Assembly: GCF_021764745.1 (NCBI RefSeq) | Contig: NZ_JAETXX010000007.1 | Location: forward strand, 163,275-227,274 | Direction: 5' to 3' | DNA length: 64,000 nt | Origin: Joostella atrarenae | GTDB taxonomy: Bacteria; Bacteroidota; Bacteroidia; Flavobacteriales; Flavobacteriaceae | Shown here: in pieces, positions 17,101 to 27,556 of the stretch | Layout of the letters: the number at the start of each line of letters is the position of its first letter | How positions within the stretch are numbered: position 1 is the stretch's first letter | Position numbers and translations under genes: made by a program | Notes under the pieces: model-generated | Databases searched by the model: none | What the model was told of the DNA's origin: nothing | Seen by the model: only the letters and a program-made list of their open reading frames with translations

Positions 17101-18888
17101 TTAGTTTACAGCATCTCCACGAAGTTCACGATATTCTTTACGAGCATCAACAAAATAAATACTGTCTTGATGCTCAAATATTATACGCTCTAATAGTTTT
17201 TTTGCCTCTTCAGGTTTCGATAATTCATCACTATAAATAGCAGCTAATTTATACAAAGCATCATCCATTAGGATTCCTTCAGGGTAAAACTCAATTATTT
17301 TCTGATAATTATATGCTGCCTTCTCATAGGATCCTCCTTTTTCTAACAATTCGGCTTGCATTAATAATGCTTCGTCTTCAATTGGCTCTCCCTTATGATT
17401 CTCTAAAATTTCTTCTAATAATGAAATCGACTTTTCATTATTATGCTGATAAGCCATAAGATCTGCTTTCGCATAAAGTTTTAATGCAGTATGCGTAGAA
17501 TCGTTTACTATATTATCAGAAATCAAAAGTTTTAACTCCAAAGCATCGTTGGCAATTAATTGAGAGGTTGATGATTTTAATACTTTGAGTTGTGTTTCTG
17601 CCCAATCAAAATCACCTTTATAAAAACTCGTCTGCGCTACTTTAAAACGCGCTTGCTGACCTACAACATGATTTTTCATGTCCTTTTGGACTTGTGAATA
17701 GTAAATTAGCGCCTGATTGAATTTCTCATCATAAACCAAGATATCTGCCATTGCCATTCGTACTTGAGCTATTGAAAACCTATTTAAAGGTAATTCCAAC
17801 GCATCTTTTAATAGCTGAATTGCTTCTTCACTCCTATCGCGATTAAAGGCTAGAAATGAGGCATATTTTAACTGTACTTCGATCGTTTGTGAAGACATTC
17901 CGTATGTATCTAAAAGCATCTTAAAATCTTGCTCCACCAGATCATAATCTTTTTTAGTGGCTGTATCTAAAGAGATAGAAATTAATTCCAGATTTGCATA
18001 TATTAATAATTCTGGATTCTGAGTTTCTGAAATAATAAACTCAAAAATTGACTTTGAAGTTTCTGTATCTCCACTCTGAGAAGCCATTCTAGCTACATTT
18101 AGAATAACATTAAATTTAGGTTCTAACGAGCGCTTGTATATTGCTTTCTCTTGAATAAAAGCACTTTTAAAATCTTGCTGCTGAATAAATAGCCAACTCA
18201 ACAACTCGTTCCAAAGTAAATCTGGATTTGTTTGTGAGCGTCGCAGGAGAATCTTCTTGAATAAAATATTATTTTCACTCGCACTATCTTCACTAATAAA
18301 AGCGCTTAGATTTCTTTTTATATTCCCAATTAAATTCTCACGCTCTAACATCAGGTCACAGTACATCTCGTACATGTTTTCGATATCACCCTGCTCCCCG
18401 TAGATATACGCTAAGTCGTAGTTAAAATTTAGCTTAGGGTTTAAAGACATTCCTTTTTTATAGGTCTTTACTGCATAATCCAACAATGCTTTCTCCTTAA
18501 AAGCACCTCCTACTGCAAACGCAAAATTAGGATTACTATCAAGGCTCGCTACGGCTTTATCATAATATAGATTGGCTTTATCTTCTTGATTCATTAATTG
18601 ATAATTGTAGCCTGTTTCTATAAAAAGAACTGGATAGATATTTTTATCTTCTAATTTTTTGAGCAAAATCTTTTCTGCCTCTTCCAACTGATTTGCCTGT
18701 TGGTAAGAAGCAACCAAACTCATAAAATAGTTCCTATTGTTTGGATTTTGATCATAAAGCTTCTGGAAGTAAACAATGGCTTTTTCATAATCTCCCTTCT
18801 CAAAATACTGCTGTGCAATAGCTTGGTTCTGAGCAAAAAGATCAGAAAAACTTAATAGAGAAAAGAATATTATAAAAAAGTATTTCAC
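17101..18888 (-). CDS. Exported tetratricopeptide-repeat protein
   Basis: This 595-aa protein has a signal peptide (MKYFFIIFFSLLSFSDLFAQ) and many helical TPR-like repeats through most of its length. The first is AQQYFEKGDYEKAIVYFQKLYDQNPNN, and the last two contain EKAAYNYQKIIEFYPEGILMDDALYKLA and EEAKKLLERIIFEH. Such periplasmic TPR proteins act as scaffolds; no partner can be named from context. A -7 box lies 65 bases upstream. It follows serS, which has its own terminator. Confidence 0.88.
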   Translation of the reverse strand: MKYFFIIFFSLLSFSDLFAQNQAIAQQYFEKGDYEKAIVYFQKLYDQNPNNRNYFMSLVASYQQANQLEEAEKILLKKLEDKNIYPVLFIETGYNYQLMNQEDKANLYYDKAVASLDSNPNFAFAVGGAFKEKALLDYAVKTYKKGMSLNPKLNFNYDLAYIYGEQGDIENMYEMYCDLMLERENLIGNIKRNLSAFISEDSASENNILFKKILLRRSQTNPDLLWNELLSWLFIQQQDFKSAFIQEKAIYKRSLEPKFNVILNVARMASQSGDTETSKSIFEFIISETQNPELLIYANLELISISLDTATKKDYDLVEQDFKMLLDTYGMSSQTIEVQLKYASFLAFNRDRSEEAIQLLKDALELPLNRFSIAQVRMAMADILVYDEKFNQALIYYSQVQKDMKNHVVGQQARFKVAQTSFYKGDFDWAETQLKVLKSSTSQLIANDALELKLLISDNIVNDSTHTALKLYAKADLMAYQHNNEKSISLLEEILENHKGEPIEDEALLMQAELLEKGGSYEKAAYNYQKIIEFYPEGILMDDALYKLAAIYSDELSKPEEAKKLLERIIFEHQDSIYFVDARKEYRELRGDAVN

Positions 18889-18952
18889 AGATAGATATTA
18901 TTTATTTTGAGTCGCTTTATAATGCTATCGCATAAATATAATGCTTAGTTCT

Positions 18953-18960
18953 CAAATATA
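18953..18960 (-). promoter_or_regulatory. -7 promoter box for the TPR gene
   Basis: On the minus strand this reads TATATTTG, an exact TAnnTTTG match, 64 bases before the ATG. Confidence 0.45.
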
Positions 18961-19011
18961 ATCGATTAATAATGAAGAACTAAATAGCTACTAACAAATA
19001 GATATATAAAA

Positions 19012-19060
19012 GCGGAGTCGAAAACACCTTCACCTGAATGATGAAATTTCTCGACTCCGC
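19012..19060 (-). terminator. serS terminator
   Basis: A perfect 10-bp stem (GCGGAGTCGA at 19012-19021 paired with TCGACTCCGC at 19051-19060) with a 29-base loop is followed by a T-run on the minus strand, just after the serS stop. Confidence 0.65.
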
Positions 19061-19113
19061 CCGAAAAGACACTCTTTGTATTTTTTAAAATATTTTAAAT
19101 ACTAATTATAGCG

Positions 19114-20382
19114 TTACGAAATCATATTGAAACCTGTATATGGCACTAAAACCTCAGGGATTTTAATTCCTTCTGGAGTCTGGTAATTCTCTAATATTCC
19201 TGCCAAAACTCTCGGCAATGCTAAAGAACTTCCGTTTAGAGTATGTGCTAAAACACTCTTTCCATTCTCATCTTTAAAACGAAGCTTTAAGCGGTTTGCC
19301 TGATATGTTTCAAAATTCGAAACTGAGCTAATTTCTAACCAACGCTCTTGAGCAGTAGAATACACTTCAAAATCGAATGTTAAGGCAGAAGTAAATCCTA
19401 AATCTCCACCACAAAGTCTTAAAATTCTATAAGGAAGTTTTAATTCTCTTAGAATTTCTTGAATGTGAGCAACCATTCCATCTAATGCTTTATAAGAATT
19501 ATCTGGATGTTCTACTCGTACAATTTCCACTTTATCAAATTGATGAAGTCTATTTAATCCTCTAACATGTGCTCCATAACTCCCTGCTTCTCTTCTAAAG
19601 CATGGTGTATAACCAGTAATTTTAATTGGTAAACTACTTTCTGAAACTATCTCATCTCTAAAAATATTAGTAACAGGAACTTCCGCAGTTGGAATTAAAT
19701 ATAAGTCGTCTGCACCAATATGATACATCTGTCCCTCTTTATCTGGCAACTGCCCAGTACCGAAACCTGAAGCTTCATTCACTAAATGTGGCACTTGGTA
19801 TTCTGTATATCCTGCTGCTGTATTTTTATCTAAAAAATAAGCGATTAGCGCTCGTTGTAAACGTGCTCCTTTTCCTTTGTAAACAGGAAAACCAGCTCCT
19901 GTAATTTTTGCTCCTAAATCGAAATCAATGATATCGTATTTTTTAGCAAGCTCCCAATGTGGTAAAGCATCTCCTTCTAATTCTGGAACAGCTCCTTCTT
20001 TAAAAATCTCAACGTTATCCTCATCAGAATTCCCAGCAGGAACAGATGGATGCGGGATATTAGGAATTTTATATAATAAACTTGATAATTCTTCAGACTT
20101 CACATTCAATTGCTCTCCTAAAGTCTTAGAAGTCTCTTTTAACTCTCCTGTTTGTGCTTTTAAGGCATTTGCCTTTTCTACATCACCACTTTTAAAATAC
20201 CCACCAATCTCTTTGGACAATTTATTAGACTCGGCCAATATGTTATCTAATTGCGCCTGAAGTGCTCTACGCTCTTCATCCAAGGATATCACTTGCTCGA
20301 TCATTGAAGCCTCTACATTTCTTACTTGTAGTAGCTTAATTACCTCCTCCTTGTTTTCTCTAATAAACTGTACTTGAAGCAT
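19114..20382 (-). CDS. serS: Seryl-tRNA synthetase
   Basis: This enzyme charges tRNA-Ser with serine, in the cytoplasm. The 422-aa protein starts with the long antiparallel coiled-coil arm (about residues 30-100, rich in Lys/Glu). The class II core follows: LIPTAEVPVTN, the motif 2 region FRREAGSYGAHVRGLNRLHQF, and the motif 3 region LNGSSLALPRVLAGILENYQ. Length and motif order are normal for bacterial SerRS. It is monocistronic, with a -7 box at 20454 and a hairpin terminator at 19012. Confidence 0.97.
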   Translation of the reverse strand: MLQVQFIRENKEEVIKLLQVRNVEASMIEQVISLDEERRALQAQLDNILAESNKLSKEIGGYFKSGDVEKANALKAQTGELKETSKTLGEQLNVKSEELSSLLYKIPNIPHPSVPAGNSDEDNVEIFKEGAVPELEGDALPHWELAKKYDIIDFDLGAKITGAGFPVYKGKGARLQRALIAYFLDKNTAAGYTEYQVPHLVNEASGFGTGQLPDKEGQMYHIGADDLYLIPTAEVPVTNIFRDEIVSESSLPIKITGYTPCFRREAGSYGAHVRGLNRLHQFDKVEIVRVEHPDNSYKALDGMVAHIQEILRELKLPYRILRLCGGDLGFTSALTFDFEVYSTAQERWLEISSVSNFETYQANRLKLRFKDENGKSVLAHTLNGSSLALPRVLAGILENYQTPEGIKIPEVLVPYTGFNMIS

Positions 20383-20453
20383 GATTATACTTATTTAATT
20401 TATAAAAATGATTTTTTTGCCCAGTAATGCAATTTTTCAGCAAAACTGAAGCA

Positions 20454-20461
20454 CAAATTTA
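20454..20461 (-). promoter_or_regulatory. -7 promoter box for serS
   Basis: On the minus strand this reads TAAATTTG, an exact TAnnTTTG match, 71 bases before the ATG. Confidence 0.45.
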
Positions 20462-20613
20462 AACGTTTACGGGTGATTAAGAAATGTATTTATGTTTTTT
20501 TAATTCAGAAGTGAAGACATCTCATTTTTAATAAGAAAAACATAACTCCTTCACTATAATACTTGCTCTTTTATTAATAAAAAGCATCGTAAAAGCAGCC
20601 ACAAAAAAGTGTT

Positions 20614-21957
20614 TTAATCTTTAATTCGTTTCTCCTCTTTCTCTTTAGGATTATAAGGATAAATCCAATCTGCGTGCTTAAAGTAGTCCCAAGAAACAGT
20701 AGCAAGATCTACATCGGGTTTCACAAAAGACATCCATTCACTATTATTCACACTCACCTTACTCGAAGTAGCATACACACTAATCTCCTCTCCCTTTTCT
20801 TGATATTCTCTCTTTAAATGTTGAACAAATTGCCAAATAACATCTGGTTTAGTAGCTACAATACGGCGTTGCTTAGGAGATAAATAATCTTTTAGATTTA
20901 CATAGTGAGTCCTTCCCGTTGTTTTATTAACCAATTTAAAGCTAATTACCCCAGATTTTCCTCTTAGCATCATTCGCCAACTTAATCGGTGTCCTTCTTC
21001 TGTCCATAGTACATTATCCTTAATTACCCAATGACGAAGCGGAAGTAGTATTTGAATCGTAAAATACAAACCTCCAAGAATCAGCAATGGTTTTCTGTAG
21101 CTAGGAACCACTATTTCATTAGCAGTATACAACTCTTTTTTCTTCAGAAATAAATTGCGAATCGTTTTAGGCTCAAAAAAGAATAAGCTAAATGCGAGCG
21201 ACATATACGGGAAGATTCCGATCTGAAAAACAATAGAATTAAACAAATGGAAAAAAATCGAAGCAAAAAATGCCCACTTGCGGGTTCTTTTTATCAGCAG
21301 TAAAGGAACTATTAGAAGATCGAATAGAATTCCGGTATAAGTAATAAACACATGAACTGAATGTTGCTGTAAAATATCTCCTATCAAATAATAGTGTGCA
21401 CGAGATTTCATCAACATTTCAACAACAGAAAAATCTAACCAATCTGGGTATAACTTTGCAATAGCAGCATAAGTATAAACAATCCAAACTTGAAGAATTA
21501 TTATTAGAGAACACCATCTGGGCATCCATATTCTTTTATAAGAAGGATTCCGAGCATCCACAGAAAAATAACGACTCGCAGGCAATAAAATCATTATCAG
21601 GCAAAGTAATAATAACAGATAATAATGGTTATTATAAGAGTTCTTTTGCATAAAATAAACGCCTGCCCACATAATAGTGAAAGCACTCATACTATATCTA
21701 TACTTATATCCCACCATTACTAAGAGTCCAAAAATGCCCATAATAGCAAAATAGAAATACATCCCATTACCCGGTAATGGTTGCAAAAAATCTAATCCTA
21801 TAAAATTAAATGTGAATTTAGGATCTATAAGTGCACGTTTTACCCAACCCGTAAAAATGGCGCCTATAGCTTCCATGAAAATTAAAAAACCAAAAATAAC
21901 TCTAAACACCACAAGTGCAGAATTATCTATTCTCGTAAATAAAAGTTTATTGAGCAT
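20614..21957 (-). CDS. HTTM-domain membrane protein (vitamin K gamma-carboxylase-like)
   Basis: This 447-aa integral membrane protein has the horizontally transferred transmembrane (HTTM) domain, related to vitamin K-dependent gamma-carboxylase. About eight membrane helices are visible, including VVFRVIFGFLIFMEAIGAI, YYLLLLLCLIMILLPAS, SLIIILQVWIVYTYAAIAKLYPDWL and FFASIFFHLFNSIVFQIGIFPY. The conserved KLYPDWL and FHLFNSIVFQIGIFPY blocks are family signatures. The C-terminal region (from about residue 300) is soluble. The substrate is unknown. Its start overlaps the end of ribF by 11 bases, so the two form an operon. Confidence 0.85.
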   Translation of the reverse strand: MLNKLLFTRIDNSALVVFRVIFGFLIFMEAIGAIFTGWVKRALIDPKFTFNFIGLDFLQPLPGNGMYFYFAIMGIFGLLVMVGYKYRYSMSAFTIMWAGVYFMQKNSYNNHYYLLLLLCLIMILLPASRYFSVDARNPSYKRIWMPRWCSLIIILQVWIVYTYAAIAKLYPDWLDFSVVEMLMKSRAHYYLIGDILQQHSVHVFITYTGILFDLLIVPLLLIKRTRKWAFFASIFFHLFNSIVFQIGIFPYMSLAFSLFFFEPKTIRNLFLKKKELYTANEIVVPSYRKPLLILGGLYFTIQILLPLRHWVIKDNVLWTEEGHRLSWRMMLRGKSGVISFKLVNKTTGRTHYVNLKDYLSPKQRRIVATKPDVIWQFVQHLKREYQEKGEEISVYATSSKVSVNNSEWMSFVKPDVDLATVSWDYFKHADWIYPYNPKEKEEKRIKD

Positions 21958-22885
21958 GGTTTTTAGCGATATAGGCTAAAGTAGCCTCTTTATCTTTAAT
22001 AAGTTGTTCTTTTAGCTGAATTATAGAATCGAATTTAGTTTCATCGCGTAACCTTTCAAGCACTTCTACTCTTACTTCAGTACCATAAAGATCTTCATTG
22101 AAATCTATAAAATGAACCTCTATTGTCTTCTTCTCGCCATTTACAGTAGGATTGAAGCCGATATTCATCATTCCAAATACCACTTTCCCATTGTAAACAC
22201 TCTTAACAACATAAACTCCAATCTTAGGAATGAGTTTATATTTCTCTTTGATATAAATATTGGCAGTCGGAAAATCTATTTGCTTCCCTAAGCCTTTTCC
22301 TTGAGTAATTTCTCCTGTTAGCATATAAGAATACCCAAGAAAAGTATTTGCTGTCTTTACATCTCCCTCTTCGAGAGCCTTTCTAATTTTTGTAGAACTT
22401 ACAGACACTTCATCAACCTCTTCCACAGAAATTTGTTCAACTTCAAAATCGTATTTCTCTCCAAAATCTATAAGATCATCAATAGTTGCTGTTCTATTTC
22501 TTCCGAAGCGATGATCGTAACCAATAATTACTTTCTTAGCATTTATATTATCTACAAGAACGTCTTTTACATATTCTTCCGCAGTAAGTCTAGAAAACTC
22601 TTTTGTAAATGGATGTATGATAAGCTGATCTAAACCAGTTTCTTTTAATATGGAAATCTTCTCGTCTAAAGTATTTAATAATTTTAAATCCGTAGCTTGT
22701 TGCAATACCATACGAGGGTGTGGAAAGAACGTTAAGATTGTAGATTTTAAATCGTTTGCAATAGCATTTGCCACCAATTTATCTATAATTTTTCTGTGCC
22801 CCACATGAACTCCATCAAAGGTACCAACAGTTACCACCGTATAGTAATTTTCTTCTTTATCAAAAAGATTACGCTTTATAATCAC
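21947..22885 (-). CDS. ribF: Bifunctional riboflavin kinase/FAD synthetase
   Basis: This 312-aa enzyme phosphorylates riboflavin to FMN and adenylylates FMN to FAD. The N-terminal FAD-synthetase domain shows VTVGTFDGVHVGHRKII, ILTFFPHPRMVL, VIIGYDHRFGRNR and SSTKIRKALEEGDV. The C-terminal flavokinase domain shows GKGLGKQIDFPTANI, GVYVVKSVYNGKVVFGMMNIGFNPT and the EVHFIDFNEDLYG loop. It overlaps the HTTM gene downstream, and a compact divergent promoter region separates it from the metalloprotease gene. Confidence 0.96.
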   Translation of the reverse strand: MIIKRNLFDKEENYYTVVTVGTFDGVHVGHRKIIDKLVANAIANDLKSTILTFFPHPRMVLQQATDLKLLNTLDEKISILKETGLDQLIIHPFTKEFSRLTAEEYVKDVLVDNINAKKVIIGYDHRFGRNRTATIDDLIDFGEKYDFEVEQISVEEVDEVSVSSTKIRKALEEGDVKTANTFLGYSYMLTGEITQGKGLGKQIDFPTANIYIKEKYKLIPKIGVYVVKSVYNGKVVFGMMNIGFNPTVNGEKKTIEVHFIDFNEDLYGTEVRVEVLERLRDETKFDSIIQLKEQLIKDKEATLAYIAKNHAQ

Positions 22886-23031
22886 TTAAAAGCATTTAAA
22901 TTAAACATCATCCATCACAAAATAACGAATTTAAAAGTGAATATTTAATTAAATTAAATAAGTGATTTATTATTTTTTTCGCTGAACAAGGTCAAAAATT
23001 GATTATTTTTATTCCCAGCCTATACGTCAAA

Positions 23032-26000
23032 ATGAAAAAAACCACCAGAATCACCCTCTTTTTTTGCATTTTAATATGCTCTGTTTCAGTTTTTTCACAG
23101 AACAAACCTCTTTGGTCTGCGACACAACTTAAGCAGAAAAATATTCCTAATCTTCAAGGAAAAGAAACACCAACCTTTACCCTTAATATTCAAGAATTAA
23201 AATCGCAATTAGAGAACGCTCCTAAAAGAGGAGGTCAACTTTTTAAAAGAAGTGCGAATGTGGCGGTAACTTTTCCAGTTGATAAAAATAAATTTACGCA
23301 ATTTGTTATAACTGAAAACAATGTTTTGGCAGCGGAGCTTGCCGAGAAATTTCCGGATATAAAATCCTACGTAGGAACTTCCATAGAAAACCCTTTAGAG
23401 AGAATTTATTTTTCCGTTGACAATTCAGGCTTCCATGGAATGATTAGAAATAAAAACGAGATCACCTATATAAATCCATCTGAAAATTCTAAAGGCGATT
23501 ATTATCTAGCTAAAAAATCAGATTTTGATGCCATTGAATATGAATGTAAAGTAGAAGGAGCCAATACGGAAACTAGTTCTAAAAGTGATAGCAATTATGC
23601 GGCGCGCCCAGTAGACGACAGCATGTTAAGAACCTACAGAATGGCATTAGCATGTACCGCAGAATATGCTGCTTTTCACATTAATGCTGCAGGAGTATCA
23701 ACAGGAACAGAAGCAGAGAAAAAGTCGGCAGTTCTTGCTGCAATGAATACTTCCATCACAAGAATTAACAGCGTTTATGAAAATGATCTCGCCATACAAT
23801 TACAGCTTATTGCTAATAATGACGATCTAATATTTTTAAATGAAGAAAATGATGGACTTACTAATGGCGACGGGGAAGCATTAATTAATGAGATTCAAAA
23901 TGTAATTGATAATGCTGTAGGTTTTGGTAATTATGATATTGGACACGTATTTAGCGTTAGCTCTTCTGGAGGTGATGGGATTGCACAGTTAGCTTCGGTA
24001 TGTACTTCAGGAAAAGCAAGAGGCGTAACAGGATTTGTTAACCCAACAGGAGACGCTTTTGATATAGATTTTGTAGCACATGAAATTGGACATCAATTTG
24101 GAGCTACGCATACTTTTAACAACTCTTGTAATTCTAATAGAACTTCTGCTACCGCTGTAGAACCAGGAAGTGGAAGTACAATTATGGGGTACGCAGGAAT
24201 ATGCCCAAGTAACGTGCAAGGAAATAGCGATGCTTACTTCCATGCAATTAGTATTTCGCAAATCTGGGACAATATAACCTTAGGAAATAGCACTTGTGGA
24301 GCAACTACATCGATAAGCAACCAACCGCCTGTGGTTTCTCCAATTGTAAATTACAGCATCCCAGCAGGAACCGCTTTTGTTTTAGATGCTGAAGTAACAG
24401 ACCCTAATGGAGATGTATTAACATACACATGGGAGCAGCAAAATAATGAAGCTTCCGCACAACCTCCTGTTGCCAATGCAGAAGATGGACCTATGTTTAG
24501 ATCTGTACCTCCATCTATTTCTTCAAAAAGATACTTCCCTGAAGAGAGTGCCGTTCTTAATAATAATTTATCACCAACTTGGGAAGTAATTCCTACAGTC
24601 TCTAGGAATCTTAATTTCTCACTTTTAGTAAGAGATAATAATTCTAATGGCGGACAAACAGCGAGAGAAGACCTTACTATTTCAACTATAAACACAGGAA
24701 ATGCCTTTGCAGTTACCTCTCAAACAACAGAGGAAACCCTTCAAGGAGGCTCTGTATATCCTGTAACTTGGAATGTAGCAGCAACAGACAAGCTCCCTAT
24801 TAACACCAGCTTTGTTAGCATTCTGCTTATTATCAACGATGATTTAGAAAATCCTATTGTTTTATCTGAAAGCACAAAAAATGATGGAACAAAACAGGTA
24901 GTTATTCCTGGAGATATCAATACAGAGAATGCTAGATTAATGGTAAAAGCAGTTGATAATATCTATTTTGCAATTAATGAAGCTACATTAAAAATAGAAC
25001 CCTCGGACTATGCGTTAATATTTAACACCTTAGAACAAAGCGTTTGTCAACCAAATGACCTTACCATTCCTTTTACATATAATAGCTATGGTACATTTAA
25101 CGAAACAATCACACTTACTGCGGAAGATATTCCTACTGGAGCAACAGTTACCTTTAGCAATACTGAAGTAACTACAGACGAAACCCCAATAAGCATAACC
25201 GTATCTGGAACTGCTAATTTAGCGCATGGAGCTAACACCTTTAATGTGGTAGCAACTTCTTCTGGCGGACAAATAAAAAAATACCCCATAGAATTATCGG
25301 TTTATTCAGAAACATTCGAAGAGATAAATCTAACGTCTCCTGAAAACACCGCTTTAGAAGTTCCGCTAACTCCAATTTTCAACTGGGAAGAATATACAAA
25401 TGCAAAATCCTATGAAATTCAGATTTCAAAAACTTCAGATTTCAGTAATATCTCTTATTCAGAAATTACAAATACTAATGAATTTCAAGCTGAAGCATTA
25501 GATGAAACTACTACGTATTATTGGCGCGTAAAGCCTATAAACACATGTAGTGAAGGAAATTATAGCGCTACCTTTTCTTTTACTACCTTAAATATATCTT
25601 GCAACTCTTACACCAATAATTCTACGATATACATTTCCAAAGCAGGAGCATCTACAAACACAGCCACTCTAGACATTCTTGAAGGCGGTACTTTAAATGA
25701 TATAAATATAACGGTAGACATAACACACTCTTGGCTCGAAGATTTAACTTTAAACCTTATCTCTCCATCTGGAACTATTGTTCCGCTACTAACACAGCAG
25801 TGTGGAGACGGTAACGATATGCTAGTTACTTTTAGCGACAGTGGCAATAACGTAACATGTACAGCAGCAAACCCAACACTCTCTGGCACTATAAAACCTC
25901 AACAACCCCTTTCTACGTTATATGGAGAACCTTTAAAAGGAAGATGGAAACTTGAGGTAAACGATGCAAATAATGAAGATGGAGGAAGCATAAATTCTTT

Positions 26001-26847
26001 TAAAATAAGCTTTTGTATTGATGGAGACTTTGATCCAGACACCGATAGAGATGGTGTTTTAGACACGGAAGACCTTTGCCCAAACACTCCAATAGGATCT
26101 AAAGTAGATGTAAATGGATGTGCTATTTTTAGTATTGCTGCCAACAACTATAAAATAACAATTACAGATGAAACCTGCTCCAATAGTAACAATGGAGGTA
26201 TTGATATCACCGCGGAAGGAAACTACAACTATGATGCTACCTTGACTGGAAATGGTGTAAATACCAGCTCTCCTTTTAAAACTGACGTAAGTTTTGAAAA
26301 CCTAAGCGCTGGAAATTATCAATTGTGTTTCACTATAGATTCAAATAACGGATACCAGCAATGTTTCGATATTAATATTGGCGAACCTGCGCCATTAGCC
26401 ATTTCCTCCACAAGAAATTCAGCAGCAAACAAAGTAATGCTAGAACTTTCTGGAAGTGATGTTTATACGATTGAATTAAATGGAACTATTTCTAAAACAA
26501 ACAGAGAATCCCTAGAACTATCCTTAGAAAAAGGAGTGAATAGACTAAAAATATATACTGATAAAGATTGCCAAGGTTTTCATGAAGAACTTATTATTAG
26601 TGCAGGAGAAATAGCCGCTTACCCTAATCCGTTTATTAATGAAGTAACCATCTATACAGCATTTCCAAATAGCAATTCGTTACTTACTCTTCATAATACC
26701 TCTGGAAAATTAATATTCAGTAGAAATGAAAATAGTGACGACTTAGGAAAAATTAAACTTCAACTAGCAGAACTCCCAAAGGGGATTTATATTTTGAATA
26801 TAAATAATAAGGAATATACTAAAACCCTTAAATTAATTAAAGATTAA
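23032..26847 (+). CDS. Secreted T9SS-exported reprolysin-like zinc metalloprotease
   Basis: This 1271-aa exported protease starts at the ATG at 23032 (MKKTTRITLFFCILIC signal peptide) rather than an upstream TTG. A propeptide precedes a metzincin catalytic domain with the zinc site HEIGHQFGATH (His350, His354, His360) and a Met-turn region STIMGYAGIC. Further on are fibronectin-like domains (about 580-840), a proprotein-convertase P domain (CNSYTNNSTIY onward) and a thrombospondin type-3-like calcium repeat (DPDTDRDGVLDTEDLCP). A C-terminal type IX secretion sorting domain (AYPNPFINEVTIY to the end) implies export by the T9SS and anchoring or release at the cell surface. Confidence 0.93.
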   Translation: MKKTTRITLFFCILICSVSVFSQNKPLWSATQLKQKNIPNLQGKETPTFTLNIQELKSQLENAPKRGGQLFKRSANVAVTFPVDKNKFTQFVITENNVLAAELAEKFPDIKSYVGTSIENPLERIYFSVDNSGFHGMIRNKNEITYINPSENSKGDYYLAKKSDFDAIEYECKVEGANTETSSKSDSNYAARPVDDSMLRTYRMALACTAEYAAFHINAAGVSTGTEAEKKSAVLAAMNTSITRINSVYENDLAIQLQLIANNDDLIFLNEENDGLTNGDGEALINEIQNVIDNAVGFGNYDIGHVFSVSSSGGDGIAQLASVCTSGKARGVTGFVNPTGDAFDIDFVAHEIGHQFGATHTFNNSCNSNRTSATAVEPGSGSTIMGYAGICPSNVQGNSDAYFHAISISQIWDNITLGNSTCGATTSISNQPPVVSPIVNYSIPAGTAFVLDAEVTDPNGDVLTYTWEQQNNEASAQPPVANAEDGPMFRSVPPSISSKRYFPEESAVLNNNLSPTWEVIPTVSRNLNFSLLVRDNNSNGGQTAREDLTISTINTGNAFAVTSQTTEETLQGGSVYPVTWNVAATDKLPINTSFVSILLIINDDLENPIVLSESTKNDGTKQVVIPGDINTENARLMVKAVDNIYFAINEATLKIEPSDYALIFNTLEQSVCQPNDLTIPFTYNSYGTFNETITLTAEDIPTGATVTFSNTEVTTDETPISITVSGTANLAHGANTFNVVATSSGGQIKKYPIELSVYSETFEEINLTSPENTALEVPLTPIFNWEEYTNAKSYEIQISKTSDFSNISYSEITNTNEFQAEALDETTTYYWRVKPINTCSEGNYSATFSFTTLNISCNSYTNNSTIYISKAGASTNTATLDILEGGTLNDINITVDITHSWLEDLTLNLISPSGTIVPLLTQQCGDGNDMLVTFSDSGNNVTCTAANPTLSGTIKPQQPLSTLYGEPLKGRWKLEVNDANNEDGGSINSFKISFCIDGDFDPDTDRDGVLDTEDLCPNTPIGSKVDVNGCAIFSIAANNYKITITDETCSNSNNGGIDITAEGNYNYDATLTGNGVNTSSPFKTDVSFENLSAGNYQLCFTIDSNNGYQQCFDINIGEPAPLAISSTRNSAANKVMLELSGSDVYTIELNGTISKTNRESLELSLEKGVNRLKIYTDKDCQGFHEELIISAGEIAAYPNPFINEVTIYTAFPNSNSLLTLHNTSGKLIFSRNENSDDLGKIKLQLAELPKGIYILNINNKEYTKTLKLIKD

Positions 26848-26851
26848 TAAT

Positions 26852-27556
26852 ATGCAGAAACTACAATACATAACATATTTAAGCTGCTTATTATTATTCT
26901 TAAGCTGTGGAGGTGATAGTGATGAACCTGAAGAGCCTAAATCTCCAAGTGCCGCGACTTTAATTTTTCCTTTAGAAAATTCTGAATGCACAGAAGGAGT
27001 TATTTCCTCTCCCGATGCAGATATAAGTGTGGTTACTTTTGAATGGAATCCTTCAAACAATACAGATTCTTACCAATTAACCATTAAAGATCTTGAAACT
27101 ACAAGAACGCAAACATTCGATACTCAATCTGCTTTTCAAGAGGTTACTTTAAGCAGAGGGACTCCATATTCTTGGTATGTAGCTTCAGTAAATAGCACCA
27201 CATTAGAATCTGTAGTCAGTGAAACTTGGAAGTTTTACAATGCCGATGAAGGCGCTATAAGTTACCCGCCATTCCCCGCAGATTTAATAGAGCCTACTCC
27301 CGGAAGCACCCTCTACAGTAGTAATACAACTATAAGTTTTATTTGGGAAGCAGCAGATATCGATAATGATATTGTAGGATATAATGTGTTTATGGGAAGC
27401 AACAATCCTCCCACAACAAGTATTGCTGATAATACTTCTGAAGAAACACTTACGTATGCTACTCCAAGTACAGGAGTATACTATTGGCTAGTAAAAACAA
27501 CAGATAGCAATGGAAATATTTCAACCTCTGAAATTTCTCAATTTAAAGTAGAATAA
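26852..27556 (+). CDS. Surface lipoprotein with two fibronectin type III-like domains
   Basis: This 234-aa lipoprotein starts 4 bases after the protease gene, so the two are one operon. The signal ends at a lipobox LFLSC, and the residues after the Cys are GGDSDEPEEP, an acidic stretch of the kind that sends Bacteroidota lipoproteins to the outer surface. Two fibronectin III-like modules follow (VVTFEWNPSNNTDSYQLTI... and TTISFIWEAADIDNDIVGYNVFMG...). A role alongside the protease is inferred from the operon; no enzyme motif is seen. Confidence 0.82.
   Translation: MQKLQYITYLSCLLLFLSCGGDSDEPEEPKSPSAATLIFPLENSECTEGVISSPDADISVVTFEWNPSNNTDSYQLTIKDLETTRTQTFDTQSAFQEVTLSRGTPYSWYVASVNSTTLESVVSETWKFYNADEGAISYPPFPADLIEPTPGSTLYSSNTTISFIWEAADIDNDIVGYNVFMGSNNPPTTSIADNTSEETLTYATPSTGVYYWLVKTTDSNGNISTSEISQFKVE

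Noticed and set aside
22999..23031. Longer N terminus of the metalloprotease
   Set aside because: The added residues precede a good signal peptide and start with TTG.
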